Shown here one piece after another: positions 9,584 to 17,755 of a stretch of DNA of 31,285 nucleotides. Positions within the stretch are counted from its first letter, which is position 1. The number at the start of each line of letters is the position of its first letter. Under the pieces are notes generated by a model. It had not been told where the DNA came from. It made no database searches and saw only the letters and a program-made list of their open reading frames with translations. Both the position numbers and the translations under genes were made by a program. The stretch comes from an uncultured Odoribacter sp. (GTDB lineage Bacteria; Bacteroidota; Bacteroidia; Bacteroidales; Marinifilaceae), in the NCBI GenBank assembly GCA_900548135.1, contig URJC01000002.1:1-31285 (forward strand). Reading direction: 5' to 3'.

Positions 9584-9597
9584 TTACAACGTTGTAA
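9584..9597. promoter_or_regulatory. 14-bp perfect palindrome, possible operator
   Basis: TTACAACGTTGTAA lies 12 bp after the CDF stop and about 60 bp upstream of the -33 box of the next gene. Such a palindrome could bind a dimeric repressor. Its position suits neither gene's promoter well, so the assignment is weak. Confidence 0.25.
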
Positions 9598-9643
9598 AAT
9601 CGGCCTGAAGGTTAAATTCAGGTTGTTAATTATTCACATTATT

Positions 9644-9674
9644 CTTGTTTATTTCCGAAAAAACTATACTTTTG
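9644..9674 (+). promoter_or_regulatory. Bacteroides-type promoter of the DUF2795 gene
   Basis: CTTG at 9644-9647 and TACTTTTG at 9667-9674 match the -33 (TTTG) and -7 (TAnnTTTG) boxes with a 19-bp spacer, the usual spacing. Transcription would begin near 9681, giving a leader of about 30 nt. Confidence 0.6.
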
Positions 9675-9709
9675 CGGAAATTTTAGTAAAACGTTAAAGA
9701 CGATATACT

Positions 9710-9931
9710 ATGTATTGGACACTGGAACTTGCTTCAAAATTGGAAGATGCACCATGGCCTGCATCCAAAGATGAGTTAATTGATTACGCGATTCGTTCGG
9801 GAGCGCCTATGGAAGTGATTGAAAATCTTCAGGATATAGAGGATGATGAAGAAATTTTCGAAAGCATTGAAGATATTTGGCCTGATTATCCAAGTAAAGA
9901 TGATTTTTTCTTCAACGAGGACGAGTATTGA
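9710..9931 (+). CDS. Small acidic DUF2795 family protein
   Basis: A 73-residue cytosolic protein rich in Asp and Glu. It begins MYWTLELASKLEDAPWPASKDELIDYA and continues with the helix AIRSGAPMEVIENLQ, the conserved core of DUF2795. No enzymatic motif is present; the family function is unknown. It has its own Bacteroides-type promoter upstream and a strong terminator 32 bp downstream, so it is a single-gene transcription unit. In Bacteroidota this gene is short, conserved and probably well expressed (inference from the promoter quality). Confidence 0.85.
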   Translation: MYWTLELASKLEDAPWPASKDELIDYAIRSGAPMEVIENLQDIEDDEEIFESIEDIWPDYPSKDDFFFNEDEY

Positions 9932-9962
9932 CACTCTTCGAATAGATTAAACGATTAAATAT

Positions 9963-10006
9963 CAGCGCGATAAACAACGAATAATTGTTTGTCGCGCTGG
10001 TGTTTT
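9963..10006 (+). terminator. Strong rho-independent terminator
   Basis: Fifteen-base arms at 9963-9977 and 9985-9999 (CAGCGCGATAAACAA / TTGTTTGTCGCGCTG) pair completely with one U-G wobble around a 7-nt loop, then TGTTTTA. It ends the DUF2795 transcript. Confidence 0.85.
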
Positions 10007-10091
10007 ATGGTCTTATATGGTGCGGTCTGTTTGTCTGAAATGCGTTTTTTCTTCCCAAAATCGGAGTTTATTTCTCTAAAATACATTACCT

Positions 10092-10618
10092 TTATTTATC
10101 CTCGGGAATATTGAAACAGGAGGATAAACATTTGGGAAAGATAAAGTCCTTGCCAAGTTCAAGAATAAACTGCTTCATGTGTTCTACCAGGCTGTTTTTC
10201 AGTTTTGACTCGCTATGCTTCTTCGGCAGATTAAGGAAATCAACAAACAGCGTATCCTTGAACATTATCGTGGCATTCGGATAAGCATTGAGCTCCTTAT
10301 TAGCATAGAGTATATAGAACATCCGTTCTTCATTGCTTTGACATCGGCATAATATCTCAAGATGATTGGTTAATGTAGTTCGTTCTAAAATCTTAGGCAT
10401 TTGTCCGATTCTTGGTTGAACAAATTCAGAGTTTAGATATTTCTCTACTGTTGCCGATAATGCTTCCGAAGAGTATTCGTCGTAAAACAGCACCATGTTG
10501 TAAATGCTACTTCGTCCGAAACCTTTGAGATCCGGTCGTCGGGAGCGGATGTATTCGGTAATTGCGATACAACTTTACTTCCCCATTCCTCACTTTTCAA
10601 TTTGGCAGATACATGTCT
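10092..10618 (-). pseudogene. Remnant of a DUF1016/YhcG-type PD-(D/E)XK nuclease gene
   Basis: The longest open part (10092-10496) encodes 134 residues, including FVDFLNLPKKHSESKLKNSL followed by VEHMKQFILELGKDFIF. This is the DUF1016 signature preceding the nuclease domain, and NEERMFYILYA fits the upstream region. Upstream the same frame continues without an ATG as TEYIRSRRPDLKGFGRSSIY. A different frame encodes KLKSEEWGSKVVSQL, the normal preceding block, so the frame shifts near 10557-10562. One extra A (TTACC to TTAACC) would restore SQLTEYIRS. Downstream, homology stops at DFIFP and the catalytic PD-(D/E)XK residues are missing. It is therefore a 5'-decayed, 3'-truncated gene. Intact relatives are often linked to restriction-modification or other defence genes. 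Confidence 0.75.
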
Positions 10619-10679
10619 ATTTCATCAGAAGTGGAGAAAATTGATGTCTCATTCCTGGGATGAGATGAATTTTTAATAC

Positions 10680-11882
10680 TTATTGCCAATGAATATAAAT
10701 ACCGGATTCTGGAAAATGGATATCGTCAGAATCAAATTCGAGACAACGGTTGTCGAACACAATGTGTTCTTCTTCAACATCGTTGCCGTTGGCACGCATA
10801 TTTTGTTCGTGCCGTGTTTCTGAAAAGTAGCTCATCCAATGTACTGTTTCTAAGTTTACCGGATATTGTTCTCCGAAGCGGAATTTGAATTTGGTGGAGA
10901 GTCCTTCTTTGGCAAATATGGGTTCAGGAAATTTCCAGTAAAAGAATTTCTGGGGACTTGGATAAGTACATGTCAGCTTGGCCTTGAAACACATGCATTT
11001 TTCAAAAGTTGAGTGACTCCAGTCTTCTTTGGACAATAGTTTGTAAATTTTTATTCCCGTTATTTTATTTTCTTTACGGAGCACTTCAATCGACAAATCT
11101 TTTATAGGTTTGCTGGATATATACATGCGTATTCTGAACACTTTTTCAATAATTGCCGGGATATCACTTTGATCATTAATATTTATATCAGCTTGTTGCA
11201 GAAGTTCTTCAAAGGAGAAGGGAATTTCTTCACGAAAGAAAATTATTTCGTCTTTGGCTGTTTGAATTTTAAACGGATCTCCTAAAGTGAACAGGCATAC
11301 CAATTTGTAATTTAATAGTTCTGGTTCGCGCAGATGTTTACGGTAGGATAATTCTTGTCTGATTATGGGGTGGGTGGCTTTTGGAAAGTTATCACTACCT
11401 TTATTGATTGAAACGGTGTAATCAAACTCGGTTCGGAAACTGACTTTACGGGTAAATCTGTGTATGATAGGCATTAAGACATTTTCAGTATAAGGTTGAC
11501 CAGTGACATTGGATAGAGAGTTTTTTGCTACATTTTCCAAACGGCTATGACAGAAATCACTCAGCATAGGATCGCGATCGTCGTAAAGGCTTTTACAAAT
11601 GTCAGTTAATTCATGGTGTGTCTCTTTGCGTAGATAATTAGTGAGTAGAATATCTATCAATAAAACCGATACACAGGAACTAGCTAAGGAAAGGGACAGT
11701 TCTTGATATAATTCGTAGTTTTCACTATGTGCCTGAAACCACAAGTAGGCTACCAGTGAAATACTACCGAGAATGAACACGATAAGTCCTATTTTAGAAA
11801 TTTTCTCGCGAATTAATTTCTTTAATAATCCTTTGTTTTCCTCAGAAATTTTTTCATAATCTTGATTATGGTTTATGCTCAT
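10680..11882 (-). CDS. Unrecognised protein with two N-terminal TM helices
   Basis: I do not recognise this 400-residue protein. It starts with a charged ~30-residue segment, then two close hydrophobic helices (IGLIVFILGSISLVAYLWF and ELSLSLASSCVSVLLIDILL). A long soluble region of about 310 residues follows, with no obvious enzymatic motif and many alternating polar/hydrophobic stretches suggesting beta structure towards the C-terminus (TVHWMSYFSET, HIVFDNRCLEF). The soluble part is probably cytoplasmic. It sits next to a decayed DUF1016 nuclease remnant with no conserved partner. The two-TM-plus-large-domain layout resembles membrane effectors of defence systems such as CBASS, but no cyclase, sensor or other effector gene is nearby. 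A transcript of one gene is likely. Confidence 0.7.
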   Translation of the reverse strand: MSINHNQDYEKISEENKGLLKKLIREKISKIGLIVFILGSISLVAYLWFQAHSENYELYQELSLSLASSCVSVLLIDILLTNYLRKETHHELTDICKSLYDDRDPMLSDFCHSRLENVAKNSLSNVTGQPYTENVLMPIIHRFTRKVSFRTEFDYTVSINKGSDNFPKATHPIIRQELSYRKHLREPELLNYKLVCLFTLGDPFKIQTAKDEIIFFREEIPFSFEELLQQADININDQSDIPAIIEKVFRIRMYISSKPIKDLSIEVLRKENKITGIKIYKLLSKEDWSHSTFEKCMCFKAKLTCTYPSPQKFFYWKFPEPIFAKEGLSTKFKFRFGEQYPVNLETVHWMSYFSETRHEQNMRANGNDVEEEHIVFDNRCLEFDSDDIHFPESGIYIHWQ

Positions 11883-12090
11883 ATCTGTATTAGTTTGGAG
11901 AGTATAAGATGATATTCATTTATAGGATAAGTCTATTGATTGAGACTTAGCACTTGTTTATATAATCTGTTTCAATAAAGAATTGTTACAATACAAAATA
12001 TATCTTAACACTGTACAATTACTTTAATTTTTAATTAAAAGAGGCATTCATTGTTTGGACGAACAAAAATAATAAAAACAATATTAATGT

Positions 12091-13023
12091 TTATCCTTCT
12101 ATTTTTGTTTTTTGTTCTTTCTCTGCCATCATTTGGGTCAGTGATTTGCTTTGGGTGACTACGTATACCCCGGTAAAAATCAAAAAAGTTGCGAAAGCTT
12201 TTATCCAACTGAATGTGGCTATTCCGATATAGACGGAAACACTGGTTCCCACAATAGGTTGTATATAATTATACATGCTAACCACTGTAGGACGCAGTGT
12301 CTTTTGTCCAACTAGTACAAGTATATAAGCAAAGAAAGTACCGAACAGGATTACATATCCGACTTCCCACCATACTTCGGGAGGGAAAGCGTTATAGGTT
12401 AGGGAGGAAAAATCGTTGTAGGTGAAAGGAATAAAACAGAGGGTGGCATAAGTAAACATCCATTTCATTAAAGTAAAAATATGGTACTTGGATATGAGCT
12501 TTTTGAAAAGAGTCAGATAGCAGGCAAAACTGATTTGTGCAATAATACAAAGTATATCCCCCAGCATATTTCCGTTTTCCGTTGATGGTGAATGATTACT
12601 AAGGATCAATACCAATGCTCCGATGGCTCCCATGAAAAGTCCTGTGACTTTTTTAGGAGTGATAGGTTCTTTCAGAAATAGGGCTGCCAGGATCATAGTC
12701 ACAATGGGTAAAAAAGTTGAGACAACTGATGCATCTACAGGTGAAGTGAGGGATAGACCAAAGGTAAATAGGCCCTGGTTAAAGACTATACTCAATAATC
12801 CGGCAAAAAATAATAACATGAGATCGTGTGGATTTACTTTTTCCTTAGGAGTAAACAGGGAGGCTATCCAAAAAAGAATAGCAGCTCCGAACATCCGCAT
12901 GGTAGCTAGTGACAGACTTGTAATACCGGCAAGCATAGCTGATTTGCCAATGGGAGCCATCAATCCCCACATACTTTCTGCTGTTAATAAAGCGATGTGA
13001 GCTTTTACTATTTTTAGGTTCAT
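12091..13023 (-). CDS. EamA-family (DMT superfamily) permease
   Basis: A 310-residue inner-membrane protein with ten predicted TM helices arranged as two EamA repeats (~8-145 and ~155-295). Typical features are the opening helix with TAESMWGLMAPIGKSA, VNPHDLMLLFFAGLLS between helices, and the second-repeat helix AYILVLVGQKTLRPTVVSMY followed by NYIQPIVG. Family members export amino acids, purines or other metabolites, and specificity cannot be predicted. The C-terminal tail (MMAEKEQKTKIEG) is polar and cytoplasmic. The gene is transcribed alone. The 208 bp beyond its end (11883-12090) are A+T-rich and I see no clear terminator in them. Confidence 0.92.
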   Translation of the reverse strand: MNLKIVKAHIALLTAESMWGLMAPIGKSAMLAGITSLSLATMRMFGAAILFWIASLFTPKEKVNPHDLMLLFFAGLLSIVFNQGLFTFGLSLTSPVDASVVSTFLPIVTMILAALFLKEPITPKKVTGLFMGAIGALVLILSNHSPSTENGNMLGDILCIIAQISFACYLTLFKKLISKYHIFTLMKWMFTYATLCFIPFTYNDFSSLTYNAFPPEVWWEVGYVILFGTFFAYILVLVGQKTLRPTVVSMYNYIQPIVGTSVSVYIGIATFSWIKAFATFLIFTGVYVVTQSKSLTQMMAEKEQKTKIEG

Positions 13024-13087
13024 TTGAAACCTGAATGTTTGAATAAATATGAATTATGAGATAATGTTTGGTAGCAATAAAAGTATA

Positions 13088-13124
13088 AAAAAATCGGATT
13101 TAATTGCACTAAATCCGATTTTTT
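13088..13124 (-). terminator. Terminator after the DUF3857 gene pair (probably bidirectional)
   Basis: Perfect 15-bp inverted repeat AAAAAATCGGATTTA / TAAATCCGATTTTTT with a 7-nt loop. Both strands have a terminal T run inside the arm. It lies 76 bp beyond the stop of the second transglutaminase-like gene and insulates it from the EamA gene. Confidence 0.85.
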
Positions 13125-13199
13125 GTGTTCGTTTGTTCTTCTTTTTCAAATTTCTTCAGGTCTTTGAAGTCTTTTGTGGATTGATCATGTTTATGGGGA

Positions 13200-14936
13200 T
13201 CAGGACTTTGATTTTAATAATAATTGTTGATTATTCTGATCGCCCCATTCAGTCATTAATTGGCGGAAAGCCGGATAATCTGACGGAGTGATTAGTTTTT
13301 TCCGAAGTTCAAGAGAACATCGCACAGTTATTTGCTGACCTTCCTGATGGATGGAAATTAGCAGGGAACCTACTTTATTTTTGATTTCTTTCCGGATTTC
13401 CCTGGAACAAAGGGTCAGATAGCTTGGGAGCTCCACTGTATAATTATAATCTTCGGTAATGATATTCGGTAATAGCAGATTATTAGTCCGTTTACTGTTG
13501 TACCGGGCGTAATTGTGAGTCCGTAAAATTCCTTTGTTGGTTTGCGGCAAATTTAAAAGCAAATAATCTTCTTGTTTAGTAATAGTCACAGGGGAGATAC
13601 CACTAATTGTCGTATTTTCATCAGTTTGTCTGATTTTCCGGTCTTGGTTGATCTGGATGAGTTCATCAGCAAAATTGGGACTATAGGATGAATATAGATT
13701 GCTAAAGGTTGCCTGAATGGTAGCTTTTGTATCTTTCCATTGTATACTGGCCTGATATTGAATTTTTGAAGGTTGCTGCTGGTTGGGAAGTTCTTCTGCA
13801 TTAGTCAGGTTCAGTAAACAACTGCAATTGAGGGCTGCCGGTGATTTTGAAAATGGGCTCAGCCGATAAGTTTTACCCTCAACTTGAGCCTGGACAAATA
13901 GGTGTTGTACTGCTTTGAGACCATAGGCCGGAGAATTGTCAAGTGCGAAAGCTGCAACCGGTATTGCTGGTATACCTGCTGTTTTTAACAGTGCGGTTAA
14001 AAGGTTCACTTTTTCAGCTTCCGTACCGTAAGCAGATTGCAGGATATCACTGACCGGACGTAAGCGGTAATTGGTTTCAGCCAGGGTTAACGGGCAGTTA
14101 TCGATATGGCTAAGTATATAATTGTGGATTGTTTGGAGTTGTTCTGTCTGATTCTTGCAATGTTGGATCAATTCTTGGGTAAAAGTTGTTAAGGATTCAT
14201 TGTGGTCAAATTGTTTATAAATGGTCTGAAGTGCTTCCTTGGTCGAAGGATAGGTTGAAAACAGGAGACCAGGAATATCTCCATTTGGTAGTCCTGTTTC
14301 CGGTGCACGTGACATAGCCGGAAGGTTGCGGAAAATCCACTTCAGTTGTTGGTTATTTCCGGAAGACTTTTTTTCCGGTTGTTGTCGAATGCCTGTTGTG
14401 GCATAATGAACAGTCGCTTTATCCGGAAGGTTGAATGTTAATTGATATTCCTTAACCGGGGAAGATTTGAGTAAAGGTTGGTATACATCTATGGCAGGGA
14501 GACAACCGGGTTGAGAGATGATAGAATAGTCGAGCACTATGGTTGCCCCTAATTCGAGTCCTGTATGTACGATGACCATTTCTTTAAGGTAATTATAAGC
14601 GGCGGCGTTTTTGGCATGGGCAGGGAGAACTTCGACAAAAGCGTTTGCCGGGGTACGTACAAACGTACCATCTTTCTGTCTGACATAAGAATTGTGGATT
14701 TTCAGTTCCTGATATTGGGGGTTGTAAGTGATAAAAGTTTCTCCGTAAGTGGAATTCATGGCGGTATGTGTGAAGAGGGTCAACTCTTGGTAACAACGAT
14801 ATTCCTGGCTTCCGTCTGGATGAAGAGTCCAGGTTTCCTGATATTTTCCATACTCTGCTTCGGCAGGAGTTGCAAGACTTTGAATCGTTGAAAGCAGATA
14901 AACGGAAAGTAAAATTATGATTTGACTGTATTTCAT
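13200..14936 (-). CDS. Secreted DUF3857/transglutaminase-fold protein, catalytically degenerate
   Basis: A 578-residue exported protein. Its signal peptide is MKYSQIIILLSVYLLSTIQS, the N-terminal half is a DUF3857 beta domain (~25-210), and a transglutaminase-core-like region follows (~255-370). In the family the core carries a Cys-His-Asp triad. Here the Cys position aligns to YGTEAEKVNLLTALL with no Cys, the His is retained (VQHLFV), and the Asp position reads RLSPFSK. It is therefore probably a non-catalytic paralogue. It begins 23 bp after the stop of the larger, apparently intact family member, so the two are likely co-transcribed and may act together, for example as a complex. The cellular role of this family is unknown. 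Confidence 0.8.
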   Translation of the reverse strand: MKYSQIIILLSVYLLSTIQSLATPAEAEYGKYQETWTLHPDGSQEYRCYQELTLFTHTAMNSTYGETFITYNPQYQELKIHNSYVRQKDGTFVRTPANAFVEVLPAHAKNAAAYNYLKEMVIVHTGLELGATIVLDYSIISQPGCLPAIDVYQPLLKSSPVKEYQLTFNLPDKATVHYATTGIRQQPEKKSSGNNQQLKWIFRNLPAMSRAPETGLPNGDIPGLLFSTYPSTKEALQTIYKQFDHNESLTTFTQELIQHCKNQTEQLQTIHNYILSHIDNCPLTLAETNYRLRPVSDILQSAYGTEAEKVNLLTALLKTAGIPAIPVAAFALDNSPAYGLKAVQHLFVQAQVEGKTYRLSPFSKSPAALNCSCLLNLTNAEELPNQQQPSKIQYQASIQWKDTKATIQATFSNLYSSYSPNFADELIQINQDRKIRQTDENTTISGISPVTITKQEDYLLLNLPQTNKGILRTHNYARYNSKRTNNLLLPNIITEDYNYTVELPSYLTLCSREIRKEIKNKVGSLLISIHQEGQQITVRCSLELRKKLITPSDYPAFRQLMTEWGDQNNQQLLLKSKS

Positions 14937-14959
14937 ATTTTTCTTATTTAGTTTTCATT

Positions 14960-16906
14960 TTATCGTTTAATAATCAGATAATCGCCAAAGCTTTTGTGTG
15001 AGAGGAGAGCATTGCGGAAACCTTCCCAGTCATTTGCTTCATAGATCCGTTTGTTGAGCATTAATTTCTGATGGATTTCAACATTATTTTTCTGTTGACG
15101 GATATATCCTTCGAAGGTGGCAGCAGAACTATGTTTTTCTTCATCTTTGGAGGTACTCAGACGATAACCTTTGGGAAGCTGGATGGTTTCATGCAATTCA
15201 ACCAAGCGTGAACAGGCATCTCTGAAACCATATTTTCGTTTGTCTGACGAAGTATTGATGGAAAGATAACTCCGGACCTGATTATAAAGGTTATTCATTG
15301 TCAGTGGTTTGAGTAGCATTTCATTTTGACCGACAATGGCATAGTCCGGAATTTCATACCGAAAGGTGATTTTTATCGGTCCGCTTTGATAGTCTTTGGG
15401 ATTTTTTCCCCAATTAACCTGGATTAACCGGGCTTTGGGAGATATTGACAGCAATTGATTTTCCATTGTATTCATCCATTCGGATTGCCATCCTGTGGTG
15501 AATACACGCCGGATACTTCTGTCGGATTGTCCTTCGGCTGTGATTGTGAATTCTCCGGTTAATGTTCCCTGAAGATCGATTTTGTTATTGGCCTGAATAC
15601 GGACATAATGGTTTTCAGGAGCAGAAACAGGAGTAATGCATAGATCTGAACCTTCGGGTACTCCCGGAAGGTAATTTTGTTGTTGCTCGGCACTGCTCCA
15701 GAGTTCGCGGCAGAAAGGAACCCAGGTTGGGTCTAATGGCATGTAGGTACCATTGCTGAGTTTGACAACTGCCACACAATGGTTGAAATGGTCTGCAGGT
15801 ATGGATTCAACCCGGCTACCGGCCATAGTCATTGCCGGATAAGCTTCGAAACCTGCCATGCGCAGGAAAGAAATCAGAGTCCCTGCTATGTCTTTACATA
15901 CTCCACAACGGTCTGTGTAATTCATTTGAGTGTTGTGCAGGGTAAATCCTTCTCCTTTGCCCATGGTGATCCCTGCATAACGGATATTATCTGCCACCCA
16001 ATGGGTCAGAACAGCAATTTTTTCCATTTCATTCTTTTTACCCCGGATTAATTCATTCACTTTTTTCTGGGCCGGAGCGTATGTTGCAAAGCTACCATAA
16101 TCTTCATTGGTTTTATAGAACCAGAGTGATTTGTCCTGCCAACAGGGGGTAGATGACATCATCAATTTCGGAGCAGCATCGTACAGATCGACCATATTGG
16201 GCTCTTTGCGGAAAGGCTGTATATCCGTTTTTGAAAAACAGTACAGTTTGCGGTTATCGGCAAAGCGCATGGAAGAACTGCATTCTCCCTGATAAAACTG
16301 AAACTGCATTTCTTTTTCTTTGGGGATAGAGACTTGGTATACTTTACGAAGGGTAGGCTGTTCACACCAAAAGGGTACGATGTCATAAAATTGACCCCGC
16401 ATAGGGGGGATAAAACGGTCTTCGTCTGAATTACCGGATAAAAGTGCATACGTAAATCCTTTTTTGCTAATTTCATATTCGACGATATCTCCGGGTTTCA
16501 ATTGCCCTACTTCAATCATGATCTGGCGGGCACCCCAGTAGATGGCTCTTGCCGGGGCCGTATAATCCTTGGCTTGAGATACGTCAAGCCGGACGGTATT
16601 GCCATTCGCTTTGTAAATATTGACATACCGGAATTCTGCAAAAGCCGTCAATGGATCATAGTCATAGCTGATGATCCGGTTTGATAATGCCCCTGCAACA
16701 TTTTGGACCAGGATGGCTTTATAAACGGAAAAAGTACCGGAACCGGTTTCTGAGACCGTTACGGCCGTACTGTCCAAGAGGACGACTTCAGGATACGTAC
16801 GGTATTTTTCTGCCTGAACAGTTTTTTGTCTCAATACCTGTTCTTGCTGTGCTATGGAATAACAAGAAGAGAGCAAGAGTAAGGTGCAGATCAGTAAATG
16901 TTTCAT
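14960..16906 (-). CDS. Secreted DUF3857 and transglutaminase domain protein (intact triad)
   Basis: A 648-residue exported protein with signal peptide MKHLLICTLLLLSSCYSIAQ, which contains a possible lipobox (SSC) or signal peptidase I site (SIA-Q). DUF3857 occupies ~30-260 and a transglutaminase-like core ~290-400. The catalytic residues are visible: Cys337 in CGVCKDIAG, His376 in FNHCVAV and Asp392 in PLDPTW. A C-terminal beta domain follows (~440-600), as in DUF3857-DUF3858 proteins of Bacteroidota. Such enzymes may cleave or crosslink peptides in the envelope, but their substrates are not established. It is the first gene of a two-gene unit with the degenerate paralogue downstream. Confidence 0.87.
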   Translation of the reverse strand: MKHLLICTLLLLSSCYSIAQQEQVLRQKTVQAEKYRTYPEVVLLDSTAVTVSETGSGTFSVYKAILVQNVAGALSNRIISYDYDPLTAFAEFRYVNIYKANGNTVRLDVSQAKDYTAPARAIYWGARQIMIEVGQLKPGDIVEYEISKKGFTYALLSGNSDEDRFIPPMRGQFYDIVPFWCEQPTLRKVYQVSIPKEKEMQFQFYQGECSSSMRFADNRKLYCFSKTDIQPFRKEPNMVDLYDAAPKLMMSSTPCWQDKSLWFYKTNEDYGSFATYAPAQKKVNELIRGKKNEMEKIAVLTHWVADNIRYAGITMGKGEGFTLHNTQMNYTDRCGVCKDIAGTLISFLRMAGFEAYPAMTMAGSRVESIPADHFNHCVAVVKLSNGTYMPLDPTWVPFCRELWSSAEQQQNYLPGVPEGSDLCITPVSAPENHYVRIQANNKIDLQGTLTGEFTITAEGQSDRSIRRVFTTGWQSEWMNTMENQLLSISPKARLIQVNWGKNPKDYQSGPIKITFRYEIPDYAIVGQNEMLLKPLTMNNLYNQVRSYLSINTSSDKRKYGFRDACSRLVELHETIQLPKGYRLSTSKDEEKHSSAATFEGYIRQQKNNVEIHQKLMLNKRIYEANDWEGFRNALLSHKSFGDYLIIKR

Positions 16907-16953
16907 GTAGAAATCAAAATTTAATGAGTATTATTTTCATGTTTATTGTGTGC

Positions 16954-16961
16954 TAAAGATA
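16954..16961 (-). promoter_or_regulatory. Candidate -7 box for the DUF3857 gene pair
   Basis: Minus strand TATCTTTA matches TAnnTTTG except for the last base and lies about 48 bp upstream of the ATG. The surrounding 16907-17152 is very A+T-rich and carries no gene. I see no tRNA or clear att-like repeat in it. Confidence 0.3.
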
Positions 16962-17152
16962 ATAATAATTTAGAAGTTGTAATATTTGAAAAGATTTACT
17001 CCTATTGATTAATTTTTAAAAATTAGAAAATATTGAAAAATATATTTTGTTATTCATTTCAATTTGCAGATTATATATTGAATACTTACCTTAAAATTAT
17101 GTGTAAATGAATCGGATAGTTATTGTTTTATTGTAATAAAAATAATCAAGTT

Positions 17153-17755
17153 ATGAGGGGTACCTTTCAAGTTCTGTTCTGCACTAAGAACCAGGCCGTT
17201 AAAAATGGCCGTATCTCTGTCATGGAATGTATTACCGTCAACGGAACGACGGCGAGTTTCAGCTGCAAGGTGATGTTCCCCTTGTGCTTTGGGATGCCAG
17301 GGGCAAATCCGGGGAGGCAAAACATCTGAATCAGGAATTGGAGAATATCAAGGCGCAAATCAGCAAACACTATCAATATCTCGTGGACTATGACTCGTTT
17401 GTGAGTGCGAAGAAGGTTTATGACCGCAACAACGGCTTTGGCGGGGATATCCATTCATTGATGGAGAGCTTCGACATTCAGATCCGCGTTAATACATTGA
17501 AATGGCTGATGTATCTGGCAATGGACGGGGGATGGATTCATAAGCACCAGTTCAAGAAGTTCGTGTGTAAGCCAGAATACAAGAAATGTCCTTTCCTCTC
17601 GGAGGAGGACCTGCAACGCGTTATCAGCGTTAAGCTAAGCTACAAGCGGCAGCAGGCCATCCGGGACATGTTCGTCTTCATGTGTTTCAGCGGCCTGGCC
17701 CATGCCAACCTGAAGGAGCTTACTTACCGGAATGTCCGTACGGATTCAACCGGCT
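17153..17755 (+). pseudogene. Tyrosine integrase remnant (Bacteroides conjugative-element/phage type)
   Basis: The start MRGTFQVLFCTKNQAVKNGR is the arm-binding domain opening of Bacteroidota tyrosine recombinases. After FSCKV near 17272 the frame shifts. The other frame continues as DVPLVLWDARGKSGEAKHLN and on through the core-binding region. One added G (AAGGTGATG to AAGGTGGATG) would restore SCKVDVPLVLWD. A second defect is an internal deletion around SFDIQIRV/NTLKWLMYL near 17485, where ~70 family residues are absent. The catalytic domain begins (PFLSEEDLQR, CFSGLAHANLKELTYRNV) but stops at RTDSTG, so the His/Arg/Tyr residues are gone. The truncated end overlaps the stop codon of the AraC gene. 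It marks the left side of an acquired segment. Confidence 0.8.

Noticed and set aside
9604..9622. Small inverted repeat CCTGAA/TTCAGG after the CDF gene as terminator
   Set aside because: Six base pairs without a T run are too weak to call.
16930..17150. Search for direct repeats matching the right edge (24400-24590) as att sites
   Set aside because: Only A+T-rich short matches were found by eye, so no attachment site is claimed.
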